Assembly: GCA_938044055.1 (NCBI GenBank)
Contig: CALIQO010000513.1
Coordinates: 1 to 6,210, forward strand
Length of the DNA stretch: 6,210 nt
Direction: 5' to 3'
DNA from: an uncultured Saprospiraceae bacterium
GTDB lineage: Bacteria; Bacteroidota; Bacteroidia; Chitinophagales; Saprospiraceae
The first letter of the stretch is position 1; every line of letters starts with the position of its first letter. Shown piece by piece: positions 1-6,085 of this stretch. The notes beneath the pieces are model-generated. The model had not been told where the DNA came from and made no database searches. It saw only the letters and a list, made by a program, of their open reading frames with translations. Position numbers and translations under genes: made by a program.

Positions 1-179
1 GAAGTGCAATCTTTCGTGCCATCCCATGTCTCAATGTGATATCCATCACCCGTTCCGCCCATTGTAAGATCAGATCGCGGATTCATAATAACCAGTGATT
101 CATAGCCATCACCCGTTCCACCGGTAAATTGAGCCTGAATAGATGTACTTATTAATATGAAAGCAATTGTATATTTCAT
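1..179 (-). CDS. Exported GGTGDGY-repeat protein, N-terminal fragment
   Basis: This is the 5' end of a leftward gene; the rest lies outside the window. The ATG at 179-177 opens a frame of 59 complete codons with no stop. The product begins MKYTIAFILISTSIQA, a clear type I signal peptide (short basic start, hydrophobic core, likely cleavage after Ala16), so it is predicted to be exported. The mature part carries the motif GGTGDGY twice, at residues 20-26 and 41-47, a period of 21 residues. Glycine/aspartate repeats of this kind occur in surface proteins of Bacteroidota, often ones with a T9SS sorting tail, but their function is not established. The gene starts 14 bp after the stop of the upstream SUMF1-fold gene, so co-transcription is likely. 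An AGGA lies only one base before the ATG, too close for a normal ribosome site, but translation in this phylum often does without one. The frame, signal peptide and repeats make the gene reasonably sure; its role is unknown. Confidence 0.78.
   Translation of the reverse strand, partial: MKYTIAFILISTSIQAQFTGGTGDGYESLVIMNPRSDLTMGGTGDGYHIETWDGTKDCT
43..122 (-). repeat. Two coding repeat units (GGTGDGY), 63-bp period
   Basis: The 17-base stretches at 43-59 and 106-122 match at 16 of 17 positions and are spaced exactly 63 bp (21 codons) apart. Both encode GGTGDGY in the same frame. The DNA between the units is not obviously similar, so selection or recent duplication seems to act on the motif itself. 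Further units may lie beyond the left edge. Confidence 0.75.
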
Positions 180-193
180 GTCCTAGTTTTGAT

Positions 194-1651
194 TTATCTG
201 ACGCCTCTTGCACCTTGTGAAGAAGAACGTTCGGTTTCGATAACATTGTTTAGTAAAGAGATGGGGTTCCCGGACCCATAGGAAAGCATCTTGCCTGTAG
301 CCATCAGGATGGTGTTGTTCCAAGATGATTGATTGTGGTTGCCATGGATACCGATTATTCCGTCTCCTAGATCTTGTGGGTTAGGAAGTGAAGCACCATT
401 GGTAGTAAGTAGTGAGTAGATCGATTCTGATAATGATCCTGATAGATCCATAATGCCGTAAAATGAAGCACCAGACTGTTCTCTAGTTGTTGTCGCTCCT
501 GCAAATGCACCTACTCTTTTGGCTGAAAAATTAGTGCTGACATGGGCACCTGGTGTACCTAGGTCATTGTGCACTTCTGAACTGGTACCTTCTTGATTCC
601 ATCCATTCACGTCTATAACATGATAGGCAGTGCTGCCCCAGGCATACTCTCCAGGAACGACTTGACCGCCACCACGAGACCATAATTCATATTCAACTTG
701 TAGCATAGGCATGAGATGTAACCAATCAAGAATGGCTTTGGTATCTTCCGACCCTAAATAGTTACAAGCCCTATCTAGACCATCATCGGTTTCATTGCCG
801 ATTCCATTATTGTTGCCATCGCAGAAAAAAGTAATGCGACCAGAAGAGGGAATGGTGGATGCACACCTTATACCATTATCTAGAGAAGGGAAAGTGCGTG
901 CACTCATAACATAGATCTCAGTAACTTCAGAAACTCCGATAGACAGGTCTGTTTCAGTACGTGTATCTTGTTGAGGTCTAGTTAGGCAGTTTAAGAAATC
1001 TACATACATCCCTTGGGTGATTTCATACTTCATCATGGACTTATGGATGTTGCTCATGGCAAATGGCAAAGGAATATTAAATGTAGAACCCAGTTCTCCA
1101 GATTGATCACCCACCACAATATCTGGATAGGGTGGAGCCCATGAAAAGGGTAGGCCTTCATCAGATCCATCATGTAACCTGTTTCTAGTGATTCCATCAC
1201 CAAAGTTATAAGTATACCCTAGGTCTTCATGATCAGCATATACCATTTCAATGGCCATTATTTTAAAACTGGGATTGATAAATGTGCCAGAAGTAAATTG
1301 AATAATCATCCTCCCTCCATCAGTGCCAGAAGTAAATCCAGGACTGTGCCATACCCCAGTGAATCCGCCATTACTTGAATTAGGCGTCTGTAGACTTATA
1401 GCTGTGGCTGTAAATGCTGGAGCAGGGTTCCAGGTGTTTTCATTGCTATTCTTGACTTTTATAACTAGGTGTATATAGTCGAACCACTCCGTACTCACCC
1501 GGAAACCGTTGTTCCACCCTATATCGAATGTCAAGGATCTAGTCTGCTTGTTGTATTGAGGATTAGAAATGGTAGCATTATTGCCTAAAAGTGAAGAATA
1601 GAGTATGCAACACAGAATGGTTGCCATACAAGTTGTGTATCGTTTTTTCAT
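194..1651 (-). CDS. Exported SUMF1/FGE-fold protein, probably non-catalytic
   Basis: A 485-residue protein related to the formylglycine-generating enzyme (SUMF1) family. The ATG at 1651 gives a typical signal peptide (MKKRYTT, hydrophobic core, small residues near 20-23). A longer frame starting at a TTG two codons upstream is possible but less likely. Residues about 25-160 form a beta-rich N-terminal region with FDIGWNN near 43-49, of the kind found before SUMF1 domains in Bacteroidota. The SUMF1 part spans about 200-485. It shows MMKYEITQGMYVDFLN (206-221), a degenerate LMPMLQVEYELWSRGG (313-328, standing for the family's RLPTEAEWEYAARGG), YAWG (336-339), GIMDLSGSLSESIY (399-412, for YDMxGNVWEW) and a final GARGVR. 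The last cysteine is at residue 296, so the C-terminal Cys pair that binds copper in true FGE is absent. No sulfatase gene is nearby. I infer a structural or ligand-binding surface role, perhaps tied to the repeat protein 14 bp downstream. The fold is well supported; the function is open. Confidence 0.85.
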   Translation of the reverse strand: MKKRYTTCMATILCCILYSSLLGNNATISNPQYNKQTRSLTFDIGWNNGFRVSTEWFDYIHLVIKVKNSNENTWNPAPAFTATAISLQTPNSSNGGFTGVWHSPGFTSGTDGGRMIIQFTSGTFINPSFKIMAIEMVYADHEDLGYTYNFGDGITRNRLHDGSDEGLPFSWAPPYPDIVVGDQSGELGSTFNIPLPFAMSNIHKSMMKYEITQGMYVDFLNCLTRPQQDTRTETDLSIGVSEVTEIYVMSARTFPSLDNGIRCASTIPSSGRITFFCDGNNNGIGNETDDGLDRACNYLGSEDTKAILDWLHLMPMLQVEYELWSRGGGQVVPGEYAWGSTAYHVIDVNGWNQEGTSSEVHNDLGTPGAHVSTNFSAKRVGAFAGATTTREQSGASFYGIMDLSGSLSESIYSLLTTNGASLPNPQDLGDGIIGIHGNHNQSSWNNTILMATGKMLSYGSGNPISLLNNVIETERSSSQGARGVR

Positions 1652-1714
1652 CAGCAAGTTTTTTAGGATAAGCCGCTGAATAAGAATATGTACTTATGTT
1701 TTTTAAGGTTTCTT

Positions 1715-1724
1715 GAAAATTTTC
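1715..1724. promoter_or_regulatory. Perfect palindrome in divergent intergenic region
   Basis: GAAAATTTTC is a perfect 10-bp palindrome in the 155-bp region between the leftward SUMF1-fold gene and the rightward msrA gene. A second, weaker inverted pair lies nearby: ATAAG at 1680-1684 and CTTAT at 1693-1697. Either could bind a regulator of one or both divergent genes, but short AT-rich palindromes arise easily by chance. No promoter matching the Bacteroidota consensus was found for the leftward gene. Confidence 0.2.
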
Positions 1725-1756
1725 TATCTGGTAGTATGTGTGAAAGAAAAAGCACA

Positions 1757-1770
1757 TTTGCGTAAGCGAA
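1757..1770 (-). repeat. Short repeat TTCGCTTRCGCAAA, copy 1
   Basis: Read on the minus strand this is TTCGCTTACGCAAA, matching 13 of 14 bases at 6072-6085 on the plus strand (TTCGCTTGCGCAAA). Both copies lie outside the confident genes and each covers about three quarters of the ideal palindrome TTCGCTTGCGCAAGCGAA. It may be a small dispersed intergenic repeat or binding site; two copies are too few to prove it. It also overlaps the proposed -33 element of msrA. Confidence 0.3.
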
Positions 1771-1784
1771 AAGAACTAATTTTC
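1757..1784 (+). promoter_or_regulatory. Possible Bacteroidota-type promoter for msrAB
   Basis: TTTG at 1757-1760 and TAATTTTC at 1777-1784 resemble the phylum's -33 (TTTG) and -7 (TAnnTTTG) elements, the latter with one mismatch. The gap is 16 bp, slightly shorter than usual. The -7 element ends 22 bp before the msrA ATG, which would give a short leader. This is the best match upstream of msrA but remains a weak prediction. Confidence 0.3.
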
Positions 1785-1806
1785 ACTAGATGCATTATAT
1801 AGTATA

Positions 1807-2355
1807 ATGAATAGTAATAATAAAGCAATTGCAACCTTCGGTGCCGGATGTTTCTGGTGTGTAGAGGCGGTGTTTCAGGACCTCACTGGAGTAGAAAAAG
1901 TAGTTTCAGGATATATGGGTGGAAGCATTAAGAATCCCTCTTATAGAGAAATCTGCACCGGTACCACAGGACATGCTGAAGTCATTCAGATTACATATAA
2001 CCCGACAATTATATCCTATACAGAATTGCTGGAAGTGCTATTTACAACCCATGATCCGACTACTTTAAACCAACAAGGAGCAGACCGAGGCACTCAATAT
2101 AGATCTGTTATCTTTTATCACGATAACGAGCAGAAGAATATAGCTATACAGAGTTTAAAGACGATAGCAGCTCCTTTATATGATAAACCTATTGTAACAG
2201 AAGTAAGTGCAGTTTCAGAATTCTATGTTGCTGAACAATACCATCAAGATTATTATAATAGAAATGGTTATGCACCTTACTGCCGGATCGTTATATCTCC
2301 TAAAATTTCTAAATTAAGGGAGAAATTTTCTCACAAGTTAAAGCCCAATCAATGA
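1807..2355 (+). CDS. msrA: Peptide-methionine (S)-S-oxide reductase MsrA
   Basis: A complete 182-residue MsrA, normal length for a short cytoplasmic form. It reduces the S-epimer of methionine sulfoxide, free or in proteins, back to methionine, with thioredoxin as usual electron donor. The signature GCFWC is at residues 14-18, with Cys15 as the expected catalytic nucleophile followed by Glu20. Further family motifs are SGYMGG (34-39), TGTTGHAEV (51-59), HDPTT (82-86), [10 protein letters not shown] (91-100) and AEQYHQDYY (142-150). Cys159 in PYCR near the C-terminus is the probable resolving cysteine; Cys18 may also take part. There is no signal peptide, so the enzyme acts in the cytoplasm. 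No Shine-Dalgarno sequence is visible; the ATG is chosen because the family homology begins just after it. Its stop overlaps the msrB start as ATGA, which implies one transcript and translational coupling. Identification is secure. Confidence 0.97.
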   Translation: MNSNNKAIATFGAGCFWCVEAVFQDLTGVEKVVSGYMGGSIKNPSYREICTGTTGHAEVIQITYNPTIISYTELLEVLFTTHDPTTLNQQGADRGTQYRSVIFYHDNEQKNIAIQSLKTIAAPLYDKPIVTEVSAVSEFYVAEQYHQDYYNRNGYAPYCRIVISPKISKLREKFSHKLKPNQ

Positions 2356-2714
2356 GTGACTACAATGAACTGACCCCAGAAGAAGAAAAAATTATCTTAC
2401 ATAAAGGAACGGAACGACCTTTCACTGGGGAGTATGACAAGCACTATGAAGAGGGTACATATGTATGCCGGAGGTGCGATACACCATTATATAAGTCCAC
2501 TTCTAAGTTTAACAGCGGATGTGGATGGCCTTCTTTCGACGATGAGATTGATGGTGCTATAAAACATGAAACAGATGCCGATGGAAGAAGGGTAGAAATC
2601 CTCTGCAACAACTGTGATGGCCACTTAGGCCATGTATTCGTAGGTGAGCGATTGACTGAAAAGAATACCCGACATTGCGTAAATTCTATATCCCTTAAGT
2701 TTATAGCGGATTAA
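2352..2714 (+). CDS. msrB: Peptide-methionine (R)-S-oxide reductase MsrB
   Basis: A complete 120-residue MsrB that reduces the R-epimer of methionine sulfoxide in proteins, complementing MsrA. Four zinc-binding cysteines are present as two CxxC pairs (Cys39/Cys42 in CRRC, Cys85/Cys88 in CNNC). The catalytic cysteine is Cys109 in [11 protein letters not shown], and GHLGHVF (90-96) supplies the conserved histidines. Cys57 in CGWPSFD is a candidate resolving cysteine. No signal peptide is present, so it works in the cytoplasm. The ATG overlaps the msrA stop by ATGA, so translation is probably coupled and the two enzymes are made together. In many bacteria these two activities are fused in one protein; here they are separate genes. 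The stop codon is shared with the convergent gene on the other strand (TTAA at 2711-2714), so no terminator fits between them. Identification is secure. Confidence 0.97.
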   Translation: MSDYNELTPEEEKIILHKGTERPFTGEYDKHYEEGTYVCRRCDTPLYKSTSKFNSGCGWPSFDDEIDGAIKHETDADGRRVEILCNNCDGHLGHVFVGERLTEKNTRHCVNSISLKFIAD

Positions 2715-3004
2715 TTAAAGTACTTTACTTTAAGAAGCTTGTTTTTTCTTAGAGAAACCTTTATGTCTGATACCGCGCCCATCTCTGCATCATCGGATAC
2801 ATATAGTTTTACAGGATACTCTTTTCTTTCATCTGGAATGACCTGTAAGATGCTGTCGAGTTGATAGGATTCAATCTTCTCACCATCAACCAAGATGGTG
2901 TTTTTTTCTACTTCGATGACGATATTCTTGTCTGTGCATCCACTTAGAAATCCAGTGAATCCTATGATTATTACTATTCTGAAGACAATATGCTTAATTG
3001 ACAT
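2711..3004 (-). CDS. Small lipoprotein with ExbD/TolR-like periplasmic domain
   Basis: A 97-residue protein. Residues 1-23 form a lipoprotein signal: basic start, hydrophobic stretch ([14 protein letters not shown]) and the lipobox LSGC at 20-23, so Cys23 would be lipidated and the rest face the periplasm or cell surface. The mature part resembles the periplasmic domain of ExbD/TolR: ILVDGEKI (37-44), a middle strand [13 protein letters not shown] (64-76), then [18 protein letters not shown] (78-95), close to the helix-plus-strand ending of Bacteroidota ExbD proteins. True ExbD has about 130-200 residues, a cytoplasmic N-terminus and a membrane helix with an aspartate needed for proton coupling. 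None of these is present and no exbB or tonB gene adjoins, so it cannot act as a normal motor subunit. I infer an accessory or repurposed domain. An AGGA lies two bases before the ATG. The gene is convergent with msrB, sharing TTAA. The lipoprotein call is strong; the ExbD relation is by eye and moderate. Confidence 0.75.
   Translation of the reverse strand: MSIKHIVFRIVIIIGFTGFLSGCTDKNIVIEVEKNTILVDGEKIESYQLDSILQVIPDERKEYPVKLYVSDDAEMGAVSDIKVSLRKNKLLKVKYFN
2716..2727. other. 12-bp perfect palindrome at the msrB/lipoprotein junction
   Basis: TAAAGTACTTTA is perfectly self-complementary and sits 2 bp after the msrB stop, inside the last codons of the convergent lipoprotein gene. A second weak stem, TAAGAA (2731-2736) with TTCTTA (2746-2751), follows. 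Both are AT-only or nearly so, and neither has the GC-rich stem plus U-run of a standard terminator. It may be chance within coding sequence. Confidence 0.2.
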
Positions 3005-3028
3005 ATTCCTATTTTTTTATCAAAAGTC

Positions 3029-3056
3029 ACCCATTTGGGGTACATATGGTTTAAAC
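3029..3056. promoter_or_regulatory. Two palindromic candidates in divergent intergenic region
   Basis: The 90-bp gap between the leftward lipoprotein gene and the rightward protease gene contains ACCCATTTGGGGT (3029-3041, arms ACCC/GGGT) and GTTTAAAC (3049-3056, perfect, extending imperfectly to ATGGTTTAAACAAT). Their position between two divergent starts fits operator sites, but no known regulator motif is recognised. No promoter with correct spacing was found for either gene. Confidence 0.25.
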
Positions 3057-3094
3057 AATTAGATCTATTTTTATGAAAGGTAAAACAACCTATT

Positions 3095-6043
3095 ATGAAA
3101 ACGAACCTCTACCTAGTAATTTTATTAACTTTAATAAGCAACATTCTTTTATCGCAGATTTCTCTGGGCACAATAATCGAAAGCACTCGGCCCGGGTTGC
3201 CTAAGTCTTATAATTTCCAAGAGTATGTATACGCAGAACCAGATGATGAAGGCATGTGTACTGGAAGTACCAATGCTTCTTCCAAACTGGAGCGGGTCTT
3301 TTTTTCTCAGACGCATCGGTTGTATCCAGAACACCCATTCTTCTTTTTAATTGCAGAAAGACCTGCCTTCTTTCAGCTTGCAATAACAGGTGATGGTGTT
3401 TCTCCCGATGTACAGGTAGAAGGAATTGTAGATGGACAGAGTATGGGAACACTGTGTCTAGATGGACCGGGTATGTTGCCTGCTGCCATTGATTTGTCAT
3501 TGCCTAGCAAGGAAGATCACTTTTCAGTAACCTTACCTAAAGCATGGATGACGAATCGACTTCAACTAAAAATATCCGTAGGCGGAACAGAAATAAGAAC
3601 CTTAAACCAAGATGAATTAAAAGTAGGAATTCCTACTGAGCTAAATCTACTGGTCCACGATTTAGATTATATGGATTATAATTTCCAACCGCATCGTACA
3701 CCTAGATTTGAAAGATTTATAGAAGAGGTAGCCTCTTCTATACCTGCAAGTGTAATCAGAGTAGGTCAGTTTCCAGTCACTATCCCATTCCCTGAAATTG
3801 CAGTAGGAGATGGTTCGACGGATATCATCAGAATGTTTGCCAGTGGTGCCGTAAATGCCTTGGATGTTCCGTATGGTAACCTCAATGCACATGCCACATC
3901 CCATATGTTTAACCGTCACATCTCTACAGGAGATTTTCTTTCTACGACCTATTTCGGCAATACTTTAAACTTAGATCCAGGAGGCTGGGGTGGAGGCAAT
4001 TCTTTTGTAAGTTTCGATTTTACGGACGTATTTATCCATGAGCTCGGTCACGCATTGAGTCTGCCTCACTGGGGAGATTTTTACCAGATAAATGTAGAGA
4101 ACCAGTTTCAGTTTAATTACCCTTATGGAGGAGATTCTGGTAACGGTGGAGGTAGAGGAGAATCATGGAATTTCATTCAAGATACCTATGAGTGGGTTGA
4201 TCCGAGTTGTTTGACTAATGAGAACAACCTGGGCAATGAACGATCAGATGCGATGCAACGGAATCTTCCTTGTGTAGAAGGAAGAGAAGAAGGGTCAGGC
4301 GTCTGGGATGGTTTTGGAGATTTTTCGGCTTTGGCGATGCATCGTTATTTAATCGGTGCCGAAGCTGAGAGCGGGGAAATAGAAAACCGAGGAGAATCCA
4401 AGGATTTTCAGTTTAAAGTACAACAAGGATTTCCTGAAATGATATCTGACGGTGTAACTAGGTCCTATGTCCGTAGGCCAGAGCAACCACAAGAATTTAA
4501 GCATGGACCTGAATTTGCTTTTGTTCCAGGAGAAGAAAAATTGAATGAAGATGTTTATCTTATCTATGGTTCTGCCCATGAGAGTAATTCAGTGGGTAAC
4601 CTTGTTTATGCACCAGTAGCTTATAATGGAACCCTGCCTCCGCTGCTGGATCCTACTGATCCTCAGGATATAGAAAGTATGAAAAACGATAGAATATTCC
4701 TAGATCTTATAGGGTCACCGCGTGACATTACCATTAAGGTTACATATGAAGATGGCTCTGTATTGCATGCATTGAATCCTTACCATTCTTATGGTAGGAA
4801 TATAACGAATGATGTAGGTGCATTTCGATTTGATTTATGCCACTGGTCACTGGTCGTTCCTGCGGATAAGGAAATTGTAAAAATTGAACAGTTTAGAAGA
4901 CCTTTCGTAGTGAGAGCATCTAACGATAATACAGAAGGTAACATAAGAGATCTTAATCAGAATATTACAGCTGCAAACTTTATGGATGGAGCCGAGTTTC
5001 AAGCGATGTGGGAAAAAGGTCAGGCTAAGAAATTATTTCCTTTTAGTAATTTTGGTAATCGGATCTGGAACGATTTAAATAGAAATGGATTAGATGATTA
5101 TGATGAACCTGGAATCCCTGGGGTAAAGGTTCTTCTATGGGGAGACTCTAATGGAGACGGCCTCCCTGATTCACAAGCATTTGGTGGAGCGACAACTACA
5201 GATGAAGATGGCAAGTATTTTTTTACTGGATTAGAACCTGGTAACTATGTTGCTTTCGCCTGGTTCCTTGAAAATTACGATCCAGGGGGACCACTTGAGA
5301 ATTTAATTCCTACCCCGATATTTAGCGATCCTAACAATGACATCAATGGCGACAACAATGGCAGACCTGGAAATGTGGAGTTTCCTGGTTTAGGAACTAT
5401 GGATATTGCAACGGGTATTGTTTCACTTTCTCCTGGAGAGGAACCGCTCGATGACGATGATTTAACTTCAGATTGGGTAGATTTCGATGCGTCTGGAAAC
5501 ATGACTGTTGATATCGGTTTTATAAACCCAGAGGGTTGTCCTACTGTCAATGCGACTATATCCGGAGAAGCACTCTTATGTCCAGGAGAATCAACAACTC
5601 TTAAGGTAACCGACATTGTAGCTGTAGGAGACTACAGCCTTACATGGGAAGCTGATGGAAGTGCGGCTGATTCTCTGGTTGTATCTGAGCCAGGAGAATA
5701 TGTACTTAATGTTATGGATGGGAATCAATGTACTGGGACAGCTTCATTTCTCGTTTCAGAAGACAGTGGAGAATCTTGTACAACAAGTACAGATGATACA
5801 GAAACCATAGCTGTAGAAGTATATCCTAATCCAGTAGTAGATCAAGTGACTATTGATAATGGAACAGGATCTATTCTTAAAGCTTCTATTTCCGATGCAA
5901 CTGGTAAGGAAGTAATTGTTCGATCTGGCATCCGTGCTAAAGAAACGATTATTACATCTAAGCTTCATCCTGGGGTATACATTCTTTCTGTTGCCTCTTC
6001 TGATAATAAGTACAAGGACACTTATAAAATAGTAAAGCTGTAG
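3095..6043 (+). CDS. T9SS-exported M66-like zinc metalloprotease
   Basis: A 982-residue secreted multidomain protease. Residues 1-20 are a signal peptide (hydrophobic LYLVILLTLISNILLS). A beta-rich region to about 180 is followed by the catalytic domain (about 180-425). This has an entry segment of M66 (StcE-like) character near 184-235, GGWGGGNS (296-303), and the zinc site HELGHALSLPH (315-325) with His315, His319, His325 as ligands and Glu316 as catalytic base. Met387 in SDAMQ is a possible Met-turn. The usual metzincin glycine at motif position 8 is Ser322. After a less clear region (430-650) comes an SdrD-B-like domain (about 653-812) with FGNRIWNDLNRNG and acidic, probably calcium-binding loops, then an Ig/PKD-like domain (815-890) and a T9SS type A sorting domain (906-982: VYPNP, SISDATGKEV, LHPGVYILSV). 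It should cross the outer membrane by T9SS and be surface-attached or released. M66 relatives cleave glycoproteins such as mucins; the substrate here is unknown. AAAGG lies 14 bp before the ATG. Protease class and export are firm; the M66 assignment is likely. Confidence 0.92.
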   Translation: MKTNLYLVILLTLISNILLSQISLGTIIESTRPGLPKSYNFQEYVYAEPDDEGMCTGSTNASSKLERVFFSQTHRLYPEHPFFFLIAERPAFFQLAITGDGVSPDVQVEGIVDGQSMGTLCLDGPGMLPAAIDLSLPSKEDHFSVTLPKAWMTNRLQLKISVGGTEIRTLNQDELKVGIPTELNLLVHDLDYMDYNFQPHRTPRFERFIEEVASSIPASVIRVGQFPVTIPFPEIAVGDGSTDIIRMFASGAVNALDVPYGNLNAHATSHMFNRHISTGDFLSTTYFGNTLNLDPGGWGGGNSFVSFDFTDVFIHELGHALSLPHWGDFYQINVENQFQFNYPYGGDSGNGGGRGESWNFIQDTYEWVDPSCLTNENNLGNERSDAMQRNLPCVEGREEGSGVWDGFGDFSALAMHRYLIGAEAESGEIENRGESKDFQFKVQQGFPEMISDGVTRSYVRRPEQPQEFKHGPEFAFVPGEEKLNEDVYLIYGSAHESNSVGNLVYAPVAYNGTLPPLLDPTDPQDIESMKNDRIFLDLIGSPRDITIKVTYEDGSVLHALNPYHSYGRNITNDVGAFRFDLCHWSLVVPADKEIVKIEQFRRPFVVRASNDNTEGNIRDLNQNITAANFMDGAEFQAMWEKGQAKKLFPFSNFGNRIWNDLNRNGLDDYDEPGIPGVKVLLWGDSNGDGLPDSQAFGGATTTDEDGKYFFTGLEPGNYVAFAWFLENYDPGGPLENLIPTPIFSDPNNDINGDNNGRPGNVEFPGLGTMDIATGIVSLSPGEEPLDDDDLTSDWVDFDASGNMTVDIGFINPEGCPTVNATISGEALLCPGESTTLKVTDIVAVGDYSLTWEADGSAADSLVVSEPGEYVLNVMDGNQCTGTASFLVSEDSGESCTTSTDDTETIAVEVYPNPVVDQVTIDNGTGSILKASISDATGKEVIVRSGIRAKETIITSKLHPGVYILSVASSDNKYKDTYKIVKL

Positions 6044-6071
6044 TTTTAAAGAAATAGATTACTAGTTCTGA

Positions 6072-6085
6072 TTCGCTTGCGCAAA
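6072..6085 (+). repeat. Short repeat TTCGCTTRCGCAAA, copy 2
   Basis: TTCGCTTGCGCAAA matches the minus-strand sequence at 1757-1770 in 13 of 14 bases. It contains the perfect 8-bp palindrome TTGCGCAA (6077-6084) and lies 28 bp after the protease stop. It does not form a convincing terminator, although a short A-run follows. Confidence 0.3.

Noticed and set aside
194..1651. Active formylglycine-generating enzyme for a sulfatase
   Set aside because: The C-terminal cysteine pair is missing, the last cysteine being at residue 296, and no sulfatase gene is in the window.
1652..1657. TTG-CTG extension giving a 487-residue SUMF1-fold protein
   Set aside because: The ATG at 1651 immediately follows and gives a better signal peptide (MKKRYTT); a TTG start two codons earlier has no supporting ribosome site.
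3073..3204. 43-codon frame from ATG at 3073 overlapping the start of the protease gene
   Set aside because: It is out of frame with the clearly coding protease, has no family resemblance and is best explained as a chance frame.
3201..3500. 99-codon and overlapping 61-codon minus-strand frames near the protease N-terminus
   Set aside because: They are antisense to a well-supported coding region and show no signal peptide, motif or ribosome site.
5275..5616. 113-codon minus-strand frame inside the protease gene
   Set aside because: It lies opposite the SdrD-B-like coding region; its low-complexity serine/proline-rich translation is the mirror of the acidic, glycine-rich codons on the plus strand.
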